From: Chryseobacterium balustinum
GTDB lineage: Bacteria > Bacteroidota > Bacteroidia > Flavobacteriales > Weeksellaceae
NCBI RefSeq assembly: GCF_900168205.1
Contig: NZ_FUZE01000003.1
Coordinates: 124,001 to 188,000, forward strand
Length of the DNA: 64,000 nucleotides
Reading direction: 5' to 3'
Made by a program: the position numbers and the translations under genes. Position 1 is the first letter of the stretch. Each line of letters starts with the position of its first letter. Under the pieces are notes generated by a model. That model saw nothing but the letters and a program-made list of their open reading frames with translations, had not been told where the DNA came from and searched no databases. This document shows positions 28,126-36,824 of the stretch, piece after piece.

Positions 28126-30048
28126 ATGCTTTCTGTTCAAGGTTTAGGATTACATCATTCAGGTAATTATTTATTTCAAAATGTAAATTTCACCATTAAA
28201 AAGGATGATAAAATTGGGTTGGTTGGTAAAAACGGAGCTGGGAAATCTACGCTTCTGAAAATGCTTTCCGGCGAAATCACTTTCTATGAAGGAAACGTAG
28301 TTCCTGAAGGAAACATTACCATCGGATTTTTAAAGCAGGATCTTGATTTTGTGAAAGGAAGAACGGTTTGGAATGAAACCATGCAGGCTTTTGAGCAAAT
28401 TAATGCGTGGAAAGAAGAACTAGAAGAAATTAATCATCAATTGACGGTAAGAACCGATTACGAAAGTGATTCTTACACAGATTTGATCAATAGAATGACC
28501 GATCTGAATGATCTTTTGATGCATCACGATGCCTATAATTTGGAAGGTGATATCGAAAAAGTTTTGTTTGGTTTAGGGTTTAAAGCAGATGATTTTCAAA
28601 AAATAACCGACGAATTTTCCGGAGGTTGGAGAATGAGAATTGAATTGGCGAAACTGCTTCTTCAGAAAAATGATTTGATGCTTCTCGATGAGCCTACCAA
28701 TCACTTGGATATGGAATCGATTATCTGGCTAGAAAACTTTTTGAAAGATTATCCCGGAGGAATTCTTTTGGTAAGTCACGATAAACAGTTTATGACTGCA
28801 GTTTGTAACCGTACTTTTGATGTAAATAACAGAAAAGTAGACGATTACAAAGCCAATTATTCCAAATATTTGGTAATGCGTGAAGATCGTCGTGAAAAAC
28901 TGATTCAGGCTAAAAAGAATCAGGATGCGGAGATCAAGCAGATGGAAGATAACATCAATAAATTCCGTGCGAGTGCTACAAAAGCTTCTTTTGCGCAGTC
29001 TTTGATTAAAAAATTAGATAAAATAGAACGTATTGAAGTTGATAATGAAGACGTTTCTAAATTCAATATCCGTTTCGTACAGTCACAAGTTCCAGGAAAA
29101 GTTATTTTCGAAGCTGAAAATCTTGGGAAAGCATACGGTCAAAAGCAAATTTTCGACGATGTAGATTTTATCGTGCAAAGAGGAGACCGAATTGCCCTTC
29201 TTGGACAAAACGGACAAGGGAAAACCACTTTAGCTAAGATTCTTTCCGGAGATATTAAAGAATATTCAGGAAACTGGAACTTGGGTCACAATGTTAATAT
29301 CGGATATTTCGCTCAGAATCAGGAAGAAGTTTTAACACCGAATAAAACGGTACAGGAAGAAGCTGAAGATGCAGCAACGGAAGAAACAAGACCAAGAGTA
29401 AGAGATTTATTAGGATCTTTCCTTTTCCAGGGTGAAGCGGTAAATAAAAAAACAAAAGTACTTTCCGGAGGTGAAAGAAACCGTTTAGCGCTTTGTAAAT
29501 TGCTTTTACGCCCATTCAACACGTTGATTATGGATGAGCCTACCAATCACTTAGATATTCAGTCTAAAGAGATTATCAAATTGGCTTTACAGAAATTTGA
29601 AGGTACTTTAATTGTAATTTCTCACGATAGAGAATTTTTACAAGGGCTTTGTGATAAAATCTACGAATTCCGTGACGGTAAAATGAAAGAATTCTTAGGT
29701 GACATCAACGAATATCTTGTTTTCAGACAGAAAGAATCAATCAGAGAAATTTCTGCAGAGAAAGCAAAACTTCACAGTGATGAGCCTAAAGTTGAGGTCA
29801 AGAAAGTTGAAGAAAAACCTGTTGTAAACCAAGCAACAATCGTAAGCAAAGAACAGAAAAGTATTCAAAATAAATTAAAGAAAGTAGAAGAAAAGATTTC
29901 TGAACTGGAAACAGCAATCGAAACTTTTGAAGCTACGTTTACCAAAGAAAATCCTTCTGAAGAAACTTTAGAAAAATACAATAAAACCAAAGAAGAGCTC
30001 GACCTTGCTTTGCAGGAATGGGAACATTTGGGAACACAGTTAGATTAA
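28126..30048 (+). CDS. ABC-F family ATPase
   Basis: 640 residues with two ABC domains in one chain and no membrane segment. Walker A motifs GKNGAGKST (about 35) and GQNGQGKTT (about 362); signatures SGGWRMR and SGGERNR; Walker B regions LLDEPTNHLD and IMDEPTNHLD. Between the domains lies the charged linker typical of ABC-F, and the C-terminus is a Lys/Glu-rich coiled coil (about 550-640) as in Uup/YheS-like proteins. ABC-F proteins act on the ribosome and some give antibiotic resistance; this one looks like a housekeeping type. It has its own promoter and terminator. Confidence 0.93.
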   Translation: MLSVQGLGLHHSGNYLFQNVNFTIKKDDKIGLVGKNGAGKSTLLKMLSGEITFYEGNVVPEGNITIGFLKQDLDFVKGRTVWNETMQAFEQINAWKEELEEINHQLTVRTDYESDSYTDLINRMTDLNDLLMHHDAYNLEGDIEKVLFGLGFKADDFQKITDEFSGGWRMRIELAKLLLQKNDLMLLDEPTNHLDMESIIWLENFLKDYPGGILLVSHDKQFMTAVCNRTFDVNNRKVDDYKANYSKYLVMREDRREKLIQAKKNQDAEIKQMEDNINKFRASATKASFAQSLIKKLDKIERIEVDNEDVSKFNIRFVQSQVPGKVIFEAENLGKAYGQKQIFDDVDFIVQRGDRIALLGQNGQGKTTLAKILSGDIKEYSGNWNLGHNVNIGYFAQNQEEVLTPNKTVQEEAEDAATEETRPRVRDLLGSFLFQGEAVNKKTKVLSGGERNRLALCKLLLRPFNTLIMDEPTNHLDIQSKEIIKLALQKFEGTLIVISHDREFLQGLCDKIYEFRDGKMKEFLGDINEYLVFRQKESIREISAEKAKLHSDEPKVEVKKVEEKPVVNQATIVSKEQKSIQNKLKKVEEKISELETAIETFEATFTKENPSEETLEKYNKTKEELDLALQEWEHLGTQLD

Positions 30049-30071
30049 TTTTTCTTAAAATATAAACAATG

Positions 30072-30099
30072 AAAGATGGGCTTTGGTTCATCTTTTTTT
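30072..30099 (+). terminator. ABC-F gene terminator
   Basis: AAAGATG (30072-30078) pairs with CATCTTT (30089-30095), followed by more T. Confidence 0.7.
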
Positions 30100-30110
30100 G
30101 TGAAGAGTGT

Positions 30111-30336
30111 TTGCTCAGTAGGAGTAAAACCTTTGTAGAAGAAAGTCTCCAGAAACTGTAAGCTCCCAAGGGGCGACGCCTTTGTAGCATAATCATATTA
30201 ACAAAATTTAAGCTCCATAGGAGCGAAACTTCTGAAAACAATATTTGTTGATAAAAATTTGCTCCATAAGACCAATATCTGTGTAGAAAATAAAATTGTA
30301 GCCCAATAACGCATTCCGTAGCAATGCTATCTTCCA
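30111..30336. repeat. Degenerate repeat array with about 50-base period
   Basis: Four GCTC cores at 30113, 30162, 30212 and 30261 start units of the form GCTCCATAGGAGCGAAACC-TTTGTAG, with 20-base variable stretches between. Unit cores can fold (GCTCC with GGAGC). A fifth related piece (GCATTCCGTAGCAATGC) begins near 30310. Units are diverged, unlike CRISPR repeats. The open frame on the minus strand across this region is not credible as a gene. Confidence 0.65.
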
Positions 30337-30371
30337 TAAATAATGCTTTATTATTCAAAAATTAATGTTTA

Positions 30372-30405
30372 TTGAAAAGCCTTTCATTTATTTTTTATAA
30401 TTTTG
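30372..30405 (+). promoter_or_regulatory. Promoter of the metal-locus gene (TTG, 23 bp, TAATTTTG)
   Basis: TTG 30372-30374 and TAATTTTG 30398-30405; the ATG follows four bases later, so the mRNA should be leaderless. Confidence 0.55.
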
Positions 30406-30409
30406 CGTA

Positions 30410-30763
30410 ATGGTTTTTAAGGAAAGTAGACAATTAAAGAATTTTATCTCAAAGCTGATGCTTGGGATTTACTTCTTTGCGCTCTTTTCTTCAAGTTTTC
30501 ACAGTCATGAGTCTGGAGATTTCAAACATTTTAATCTTAAAAAAACGGAAAACTCTATTTCAAAAACTGATGCTAAAGAAAAAGCAGGGGACTGTTTGGC
30601 TTGTCACTTTTTAGCAACAGGAAATACTTTATTACCAGACGAATTTAGTTTCACGTTGATCAAACATACTCATGAGGTAGAGCAGGTTTTTGCTGTACAG
30701 GAAAAAATCTGGTCACAAACTAAATTTTCTTTTCAACTTCGCGGACCTCCTGCAATTTCATAA
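30410..30763 (+). CDS. Small CxxC-H protein before the TonB receptor
   Basis: 117 residues. A hydrophobic segment (about 15-30) looks like a signal peptide, followed by HSHES, a CLACH motif near 62-66 and a terminal RGPP motif. Small secreted proteins of this kind (DUF2946-like, by resemblance only) often sit next to metal or haem TonB receptors in Bacteroidota. The His and Cys residues fit metal or haem binding. Its ATG follows a promoter box by four bases. The receptor gene follows after a 460-base gap. Confidence 0.6.
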   Translation: MVFKESRQLKNFISKLMLGIYFFALFSSSFHSHESGDFKHFNLKKTENSISKTDAKEKAGDCLACHFLATGNTLLPDEFSFTLIKHTHEVEQVFAVQEKIWSQTKFSFQLRGPPAIS

Positions 30764-31223
30764 TCTTTGATTCTTTTTCGGATTTTTTTTGCTTTAAATT
30801 TTTAAGATTTAAGTCAATCCTATTTGTATGAATGTATTTAATATGCAAGTACAAGATTTTGACTTAAGAATATGAAGCGTTCAGAAAATTGAAATTTATC
30901 CCGTTAAAAATGCATTTGTGTTTCGGCGATTCAATAACTAATGAATCGTTTTGAACCAAGTCCTTATTGTTTGCATGAAGCATAATTTGTGATTTAAAAC
31001 CACAATTGGTAATGCAAACCATTTCTTGGGTTTTTAGGATTTAATTTTAATTTTTAACGGAAGATTCTAGTCTTAAATTTTTGGTGCTTTTTGCTTCAAG
31101 GCAAAGTACAAATCAAAATAGCAAACTTTATCCAATTCAAAATTTTTAACGAAAGTATGTTTTAAGCTATTCACGAAGCGTGAAAAAAACGGCTTGAAAA
31201 ATACTCAATCAATCTATTTTACA
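30764..31223 (+). promoter_or_regulatory. Long structured leader or regulatory region before the TonB receptor
   Basis: This 460-base gap has no supported ORF. It holds a 9-base inverted repeat (30809-30817 with 30859-30867), an 8-base inverted repeat GTTTGCAT/ATGCAAAC (30969-30976 with 31012-31019) enclosing a second stem TTGTG/CACAA, and a perfect stem TTCACG/CGTGAA (31170-31175 with 31179-31184) inside an AAGC/GCTT pair. A 5' leader that controls the receptor, or an operator for a metal regulator, would fit. Nothing here matches a riboswitch I recognise. Confidence 0.4.
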
Positions 31224-33608
31224 ATGAAATTGATATATAGTGTTCTGCTTATCCTTTGTGGATTTGCAATTACAAACGCACAGAAAACTTACACGGTAGA
31301 AGGTACTGTTCAGGATTTTCACGATAAAACCATGCTTGAAAATGCAATGGTGAAAATCGGAGATTTTACAGCCAAAACCAATAAAAAAGGTGAGTTTTCA
31401 TTTAAAAATATTCCTGCAGGAAATTATCAACTCATTGCTAAACATGCTCTGTGTGATGATTATACTGAAAATGTAGGAGTCAACAGAGATTTGCATTTAG
31501 CAATTACTTTAGAACATCATATTGGTGATATCGAAACCGTTACCATTCACGGAAGCCACAAAACGAAAGGCTCTGTGATTATGCGAACACTTGATAAAAC
31601 GGAAATCGATAGAAATTCTACAGAAAACCTGGGGAATTTATTATCAAAAATTTCAGGAGTTACAGCATTGAAAACGGGTAATAATATAACAAAACCCGTG
31701 ATTCGTGGTTTATATGGAAGCCGTATTTCTATTCTGAATAATGGCGTGAAAATGGCGGAGCAGGAATGGGGAGTTGAGCACGCTCCAAATATTGATGTCA
31801 ATGATTTTGAACACATTGATGTCATTAAAGGTGCTTCTGCCTTGAAGTACGGAAATGAAGGAGTAGGCGGAGTTGTCGTTTTGGAACCGGCTATTTTACC
31901 AAAAAAAGATACCATCATGGGAAGCCTGAAACTTTCAGGAATTTCGAGTGGAAGAGGAGGTGAAATTGCTGTGAATGTTGCTAAATCTTGGGAAAACCAA
32001 TGGTTTGTGAAAACCGGAGGAAGTTATAAAAAAGTGGGAGATCAGTATGTTCCGCACCATACGTTGCAAAATACGGGAATGGAATTTAATTCTTTTAATT
32101 TCTCATTTGGGAAACATTCTTTCTTGCAGGGTTTTGATGTGTCGTATAGTGGGATCAACCAAGAATTTGGGATTTTCAGAGGTGCACATTTGTCGAGTCC
32201 CGAAGATTTTTATAATGCGGTGAATTTCGGACAGCCTTTCTATCTTGATCAGTTTACAAGAGATATCGACAATCCGAAGCAGAAAGTAGAGCATCATATT
32301 GCAAAACTTTCAGCGTATAAACGTTTTGCTGATTTTGGTAAACTTACCTTTCAATATAGTTTTCAATTAAACAGAAGACAGGAATATGACATCAGAAGGG
32401 GAGAGCTGAGTGAAGTGCCTTCAATGGATTTACGATTAATTACTCATTCTGCAAGTTTGGTTCATTTAATTGAGCGTACAAACTGGAGTTTGGAAAGCGG
32501 AATTTCTGCTGCTTTTCAGGATAATTTTCCTGATCCCGCAACTAAAGCAAGACGTTTGATTCCGGATTATTACAGATATGACGGCGGAGCTTTTTCTGTT
32601 TTTAAATACCGTTTTAGTTCAAAGTTGAATGCTGAAGCTGCCGTAAGATATGATTTCAGCAGATATGATGCGTACAAATATTATGATTCTGATAAATGGA
32701 ATGACAATTATGCAGATATTTTCCCGCAATTTTTTGTGAGCGAATCCGGAAGCAGAATTTTAACGAGACCAATTTTAGATTATCATAATTTTTCGGCGAA
32801 TGTAGGTTTAGATTATAAACCGACTCAGAATTTTGAGTTTAAGCTGAATGTATCCAGAGCAGACAGAAGTCCGAATGCTGCAGAATTGTTTTCAGATGGT
32901 TTGCATCATTCAGCAGCAGTAATGGAAGAAGGGAATTTAAACATTGAAAAAGAAACTGTTTACAATGTGAATCTTTCATTGGCAGGTCATTTTGATGTGT
33001 TGAAAGGTCTTCACATCGAAGCAAATCCTTATCTGATGATGTCTGATAATTTTGTGAACCAAATTCCAACGAGTGTTTTAAATACAAACAGAGGGGTTTT
33101 CCCGGTTTGGTCTTATCAGCAAATTAAAGCGAGAATTTACGGGGTTGATGCCGATGCAGAATTATCAATTTTAGATAATTTAAAATGGAAATCAGGATTC
33201 AGTATTTTGAGAGGTGACGATCTTTCGAATAATGAACCACTGATTTTGATGATGCCTGCAAAATTGAGAAATTCTATCGAGCTGAATCTGAATAAACCTA
33301 AGAATTTCTATGTTACTTTAGAAAACGAAAATACATTTAAACAGAATCGTTTTCCGATAAGAAATTTACCGGTAACATTTATTAAAGATGGAGTGGAAAG
33401 AAATGAAATCGTTGATTTTAGTTCTACACCTGCTGCGTTTACCTTATTTAATGCTTCTGTGGGAGCAGACTTATTTAAAAATCTGAATTTAAATTTCAGA
33501 ATTAACAACCTATTTAATGTAGAGTATCGCGAATATCTGAACAGACTCAGATATTATATGTACGAACCCGGAAGGAACTTCGTCGTGACTCTCAAATACA
33601 ATTTCTAA
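31224..33608 (+). CDS. TonB-dependent outer membrane receptor, probably for a metal
   Basis: 794 residues from the ATG at 31224; the TTG at 31194 would add ten residues before the signal peptide. The order is signal peptide (MKLIYSVLLILCGFAITNAQ), a carboxypeptidase regulatory-like domain (about 25-105), the plug domain with VIRGLYGSRISILNNGV, and a 22-strand barrel ending in VTLKYNF with the C-terminal aromatic. The plug stretch around EQEWGVEHAP resembles zinc receptors of the ZnuD type (similarity by eye). The next gene is a His-rich lipoprotein, which supports metal uptake, most likely zinc. The locus would draw energy from TonB/ExbBD, not present here. Confidence 0.9.
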   Translation: MKLIYSVLLILCGFAITNAQKTYTVEGTVQDFHDKTMLENAMVKIGDFTAKTNKKGEFSFKNIPAGNYQLIAKHALCDDYTENVGVNRDLHLAITLEHHIGDIETVTIHGSHKTKGSVIMRTLDKTEIDRNSTENLGNLLSKISGVTALKTGNNITKPVIRGLYGSRISILNNGVKMAEQEWGVEHAPNIDVNDFEHIDVIKGASALKYGNEGVGGVVVLEPAILPKKDTIMGSLKLSGISSGRGGEIAVNVAKSWENQWFVKTGGSYKKVGDQYVPHHTLQNTGMEFNSFNFSFGKHSFLQGFDVSYSGINQEFGIFRGAHLSSPEDFYNAVNFGQPFYLDQFTRDIDNPKQKVEHHIAKLSAYKRFADFGKLTFQYSFQLNRRQEYDIRRGELSEVPSMDLRLITHSASLVHLIERTNWSLESGISAAFQDNFPDPATKARRLIPDYYRYDGGAFSVFKYRFSSKLNAEAAVRYDFSRYDAYKYYDSDKWNDNYADIFPQFFVSESGSRILTRPILDYHNFSANVGLDYKPTQNFEFKLNVSRADRSPNAAELFSDGLHHSAAVMEEGNLNIEKETVYNVNLSLAGHFDVLKGLHIEANPYLMMSDNFVNQIPTSVLNTNRGVFPVWSYQQIKARIYGVDADAELSILDNLKWKSGFSILRGDDLSNNEPLILMMPAKLRNSIELNLNKPKNFYVTLENENTFKQNRFPIRNLPVTFIKDGVERNEIVDFSSTPAAFTLFNASVGADLFKNLNLNFRINNLFNVEYREYLNRLRYYMYEPGRNFVVTLKYNF

Positions 33609-33638
33609 TTTATTTACAACTTAAAATTTAAAATTAAA

Positions 33639-34199
33639 ATGAAAAAATTTATCAATATTACACTAGTCCTTTTTGCAGCCCTTTTAGTATTTTCTTGTAG
33701 GTCAGATGATGACAGCATTCCTGAAGATGTTCATGAGCATGATGAGATTGGGAAAGTGGTTTTAAAACTGACTAATAAAGCTGATGCTGCAGATGTACAA
33801 ACGGTTAGTGTTATCTCTGGTGAAGCAGTGGGACATTTACATCTAACCGTAGGAAGTACTTATTTAGCAGAACTCGATTTCCAGATTAAACATGATGATC
33901 ATTATCATTCATCTGATGAAATTGAGGAAGAAAAAGATCATCACTTTATAACATTTGGTCCTGCGAATGCAGATATTTCAGTGTTGAGAGCTGCAAATGA
34001 TATTGTAAGAACAGACGGACAAAAATTGGGCTTAAGAACAGAATGGACAATTAATTCTACGCAGCCAACAGGAAAGATGAATATTAAATTGATTCACGGT
34101 CCTGCAACAGTTAATCAGAATTATCCTTCTGCAACCAATCAGTTAGGTCAAACTACAGGTGGTGAAACTGATGTAGATATTACGGTTGACGCACACTAA
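33639..34199 (+). CDS. His-rich lipoprotein, predicted metal-binding
   Basis: 186 residues. The lipoprotein signal ends at the lipobox Cys20 (LLVFSC), giving a membrane-anchored protein. Five His-rich spots (HEHDE, GHLHL, KHDDHYH, KDHHF and the terminal DAH) suggest metal ligands. No enzyme fold is recognised; a beta-sandwich is likely. It follows the TonB receptor by 30 bases and ends at a terminator, so it is the partner lipoprotein of that receptor, perhaps capturing the metal at the cell surface. Confidence 0.8.
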   Translation: MKKFINITLVLFAALLVFSCRSDDDSIPEDVHEHDEIGKVVLKLTNKADAADVQTVSVISGEAVGHLHLTVGSTYLAELDFQIKHDDHYHSSDEIEEEKDHHFITFGPANADISVLRAANDIVRTDGQKLGLRTEWTINSTQPTGKMNIKLIHGPATVNQNYPSATNQLGQTTGGETDVDITVDAH

Positions 34200-34231
34200 A
34201 AGTGAGTTCAGACAAATTTTTAATATTACAA

Positions 34232-34260
34232 AAAGGCATTATTTCGGTAATGTCTTTTTA
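34232..34260 (+). terminator. Terminator of the metal locus
   Basis: AAAGGCATTA (34232-34241) pairs with TAATGTCTTT (34248-34257) with one wobble, followed by T. Confidence 0.7.
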
Positions 34261-34289
34261 TTTTAACGTATTATAACAAAAGGAATGTC

Positions 34290-34317
34290 TTGTTTTAATA
34301 AAAAATTCATATTTTTG
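34290..34317 (+). promoter_or_regulatory. tig promoter (TTG, 17 bp, TATTTTTG)
   Basis: TTG 34290-34292 and TATTTTTG 34310-34317, 17 bases apart, with a leader of about 20 bases. Confidence 0.6.
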
Positions 34318-34339
34318 CAACCTAAAATTTTAATCAATA

Positions 34340-35674
34340 ATGAAGGTTACCGCAAAAAACCATGATGATGTAAGTGCATTGCTTACAGTAACATTGGAGA
34401 AATCTGACTACAAAGAAAAAGTAGAAAAGCAATTGATTAATTATGCTAAAAATGCACAAGTTCCTGGTTTCAGAAAAGGGAAAGTGCCTTTGAGTATGGT
34501 TAGAAAGCAATATGAAGCAGGGATTGCATTCGAAGAAATCAACAAACAAGTTTCTGATGCTTTAAATAACTATATCAACGAAAACAAACTAAGATTAGTT
34601 GGTCAGCCGGTTCCACAACCTGTAAATGATTTCAATCATAATGCAGAGAAGTTGGAAGTAGCTTTCGAAGTAGGTTACGAGCCTGAGTTTACAATCGACT
34701 TGGCTAAATATGAAGCACCTCACTACAAAGTTTCGGCTTCTGAAAAAGAAATCAACAAGAGCATAGAAAATATGCAGAAGCGTTTTGCTGAGCAGGTTCC
34801 TCAAGATAAGATCACTAAAGATTCTTACATCAACTTCGAGATTACTCAGGTTGTAGAAGAAGATGCAGAAGGAGAGCACAATCATGCACCAAAAATGGCT
34901 ACCATTACAGCTGAAAACAAAGCTGCTTTCAAATTGCTTAAAGGTTTGAAGATGGATGAGTCTGTAAAAGTGTCTAAAGAAACTCTTGCTGCTGACGAAG
35001 ATTTGGCTAAAGAATTAGGTTTCTCTCCAGAAGAAGTTGAGCATTTACACCACGCTGAAGTTGAAGTTAAAGTAAAAGATTTCTATAGCTTAAACTTGGC
35101 AGAACTTAATCAGGAGTTATTTGATAAAGTATACGGTGAAGGAAACATCAAAACTGAAGAAGAGCTTAAAGAAAAAGTAAAAGCTGAATTAGACGAGTAC
35201 TTCCAGCAGAATGCAGACGTACACTTTGTAAACAAAGTGTTGGAGCAGGTTTCTGAAAAAGAAGAAGTAAAACTTCCTGAGTCTTTCTTGACGAAGTGGT
35301 TGATCTTCTCTAACCAGAACATCCAGTCTGAAGAGCAGGCGCAATCTATTCTTGAAGCTGAAAAAACTCAATTGAAATATCAAATCATCGAAGGTAAATT
35401 GATGTCTGATAACAATATCCAATTAGAGTACGCTGACGTTTTGGCTCAGGCTGAGCAATTAGTGAAAAATCAATTGGCAATCTACGGAATTCACCATTTA
35501 GGTGATGAAGAAATTCAAAAATATGCTGCTGAAATGTTGAAAGACCAAGAGCAGGTAAGACAAATTTCTTCTGAAGTAGCAATGGCTAAGTTGAAAGATG
35601 TTATCCTTGAAAAAGCAACGAAAAAGGAAACTGAAATCTCTCACGACGAGTTTTTAGAAGAATTGAAGAAATAA
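34340..35674 (+). CDS. tig: Trigger factor
   Basis: 444 residues, the normal length for trigger factor, the ribosome-bound chaperone. The N-terminal ribosome-binding domain holds the signature GFRKGKVPLSMV (about 48-59). The PPIase domain in the middle is divergent, as is usual in Bacteroidota, and the C-terminal chaperone domain is acidic and helical (about 270-444). It is a single-gene unit with promoter and terminator. Confidence 0.93.
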   Translation: MKVTAKNHDDVSALLTVTLEKSDYKEKVEKQLINYAKNAQVPGFRKGKVPLSMVRKQYEAGIAFEEINKQVSDALNNYINENKLRLVGQPVPQPVNDFNHNAEKLEVAFEVGYEPEFTIDLAKYEAPHYKVSASEKEINKSIENMQKRFAEQVPQDKITKDSYINFEITQVVEEDAEGEHNHAPKMATITAENKAAFKLLKGLKMDESVKVSKETLAADEDLAKELGFSPEEVEHLHHAEVEVKVKDFYSLNLAELNQELFDKVYGEGNIKTEEELKEKVKAELDEYFQQNADVHFVNKVLEQVSEKEEVKLPESFLTKWLIFSNQNIQSEEQAQSILEAEKTQLKYQIIEGKLMSDNNIQLEYADVLAQAEQLVKNQLAIYGIHHLGDEEIQKYAAEMLKDQEQVRQISSEVAMAKLKDVILEKATKKETEISHDEFLEELKK

Positions 35675-35697
35675 TTTATTTTGATATAAATATTTGA

Positions 35698-35725
35698 AAA
35701 CCTCCAAAAAATTGGAGGTTTTTTT
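35698..35725 (+). terminator. tig terminator
   Basis: A 10-bp perfect stem (35698-35707 with 35712-35721), followed by T. Confidence 0.85.
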
Positions 35726-35996
35726 GTTTTTATGAGTTTGAGAGATTAAATTTTGCTTTCGTATTAATGAATGTACTTGAAAGTTGGATTTATAATTCCG
35801 TCAAAGTCAGAAAAATTTGCCAATAAAGTTAATGTTGATATAAAGTCTCTTGTTTTTTAGAGAATTTATTCTGCAAATTATTTCATTTTATGCAATATGA
35901 TTATCTTTATCGCTTTAAATTTAATAATGAAATCGAATGCCTCTTTCAGAGGGGCAAATAGGATTTCACAAGCTTTTAAACAATAAATATTTCAAT
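35726..35996. other. Intergenic region between tig and the LolA-like gene
   Basis: AT-rich, with one small hairpin (about 35938-35955, GCCTC with GAGG). No promoter box of the standard kind and no gene is seen. The ORF reading through from 35937 is rejected as a start for the downstream gene. Confidence 0.4.
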
Positions 35997-36677
35997 ATGA
36001 AAAAGATCATCATTCCGTTTTTCTGTGCGGTATTATTTACCACTACTGTAAATGCGCAGACAAAAACGGCTATTACGGCACCGGTAGCAAAATCTCAACT
36101 TTCTCCTCAACAGGTTATTGATAGTTACCTGAATGCATTGGGTGGAAAAAGTAAACTGGAGGCTGTAAAAACAACGATTACAGAAAACACAATGTCTCTT
36201 CAGGGAATGGAAATTGCCATGAATACCAAAAAAATGGGCAATAAATTCAAATCGGTACAGTCTGTAATGGGTCAGGAAGTTACTCAGATGTTTGATGGCG
36301 AAAAAGGGTACGTTAATCAAATGGGGACTAAAAGTGACCTTCCTGCAACCGTAATTCCGGAATTGAAAAAAGGAAAAACGATCGATGCTTTAGGATATGA
36401 TGCAGCTAATTTCAGCGGAGTTACCGTAGAAAAAATAGATGGTAAAGATTATAATGTATTGGCTTCAGATAAAGGTAAATTTTATTTTGATGTGGCTACA
36501 GGTCTTTTATATAAGTCAAACACAGAAATGGGTGATGCAGTAATAAAATCATACCTTACTGTAGATGGAATTAAATTTCCTGAGAATATAGAAGCCGAAG
36601 GAAGTGGGCAAAAAGTAGTTATTAAAACAACAAAAATTACTATCAACTCAGGGGTTTCTGATGTGGATTTTAAATAA
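35997..36677 (+). CDS. LolA-like secreted protein
   Basis: 226 residues from the ATG at 35997, which begins a signal peptide (MKKIIIPFFCAVLFTTTVNAQ). The mature part has the beta-rich pattern of outer-membrane lipoprotein sorting proteins (LolA/LolB superfamily): repeated strands with a DGEKGYVNQMG turn and a SGVSDVDFK end. It is located in the periplasm. It lies 147 bases upstream of the M16 protease gene with a terminator between. Function is unproven; family resemblance only. Confidence 0.7.
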   Translation: MKKIIIPFFCAVLFTTTVNAQTKTAITAPVAKSQLSPQQVIDSYLNALGGKSKLEAVKTTITENTMSLQGMEIAMNTKKMGNKFKSVQSVMGQEVTQMFDGEKGYVNQMGTKSDLPATVIPELKKGKTIDALGYDAANFSGVTVEKIDGKDYNVLASDKGKFYFDVATGLLYKSNTEMGDAVIKSYLTVDGIKFPENIEAEGSGQKVVIKTTKITINSGVSDVDFK

Positions 36678-36698
36678 TCATTAATGATAATATATTTT

Positions 36699-36726
36699 AA
36701 ACCGGCTTTTGCCGGTTTTTTTGTTT
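36699..36726 (+). terminator. Terminator after the LolA-like gene
   Basis: AAACCGGC (36699-36706) pairs with GCCGGTTT (36711-36718), loop TTTT, followed by T. Confidence 0.85.
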
Positions 36727-36824
36727 TTAAAACTTTAACGCAAGTTTAACTAAAAAATTAGGGATTAAATTTCTTCAGACTGGGATTAATTTTTAATTTT
36801 AGCTGAAATTAAAAATCAAATTGT

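Noticed and set aside
30111..30336. CRISPR array
   Set aside because: Units are only loosely alike, too few, and no cas genes are present in the window.
29939..30358. Open frame of 139 codons on the minus strand over the repeat array and the end of the ABC-F gene
   Set aside because: It overlaps the ABC-F gene, its composition follows the repeat units, and no family is recognised.
35937..35996. Longer start of the LolA-like gene
   Set aside because: The extra 20 residues would precede a normal signal peptide that begins at 35997.
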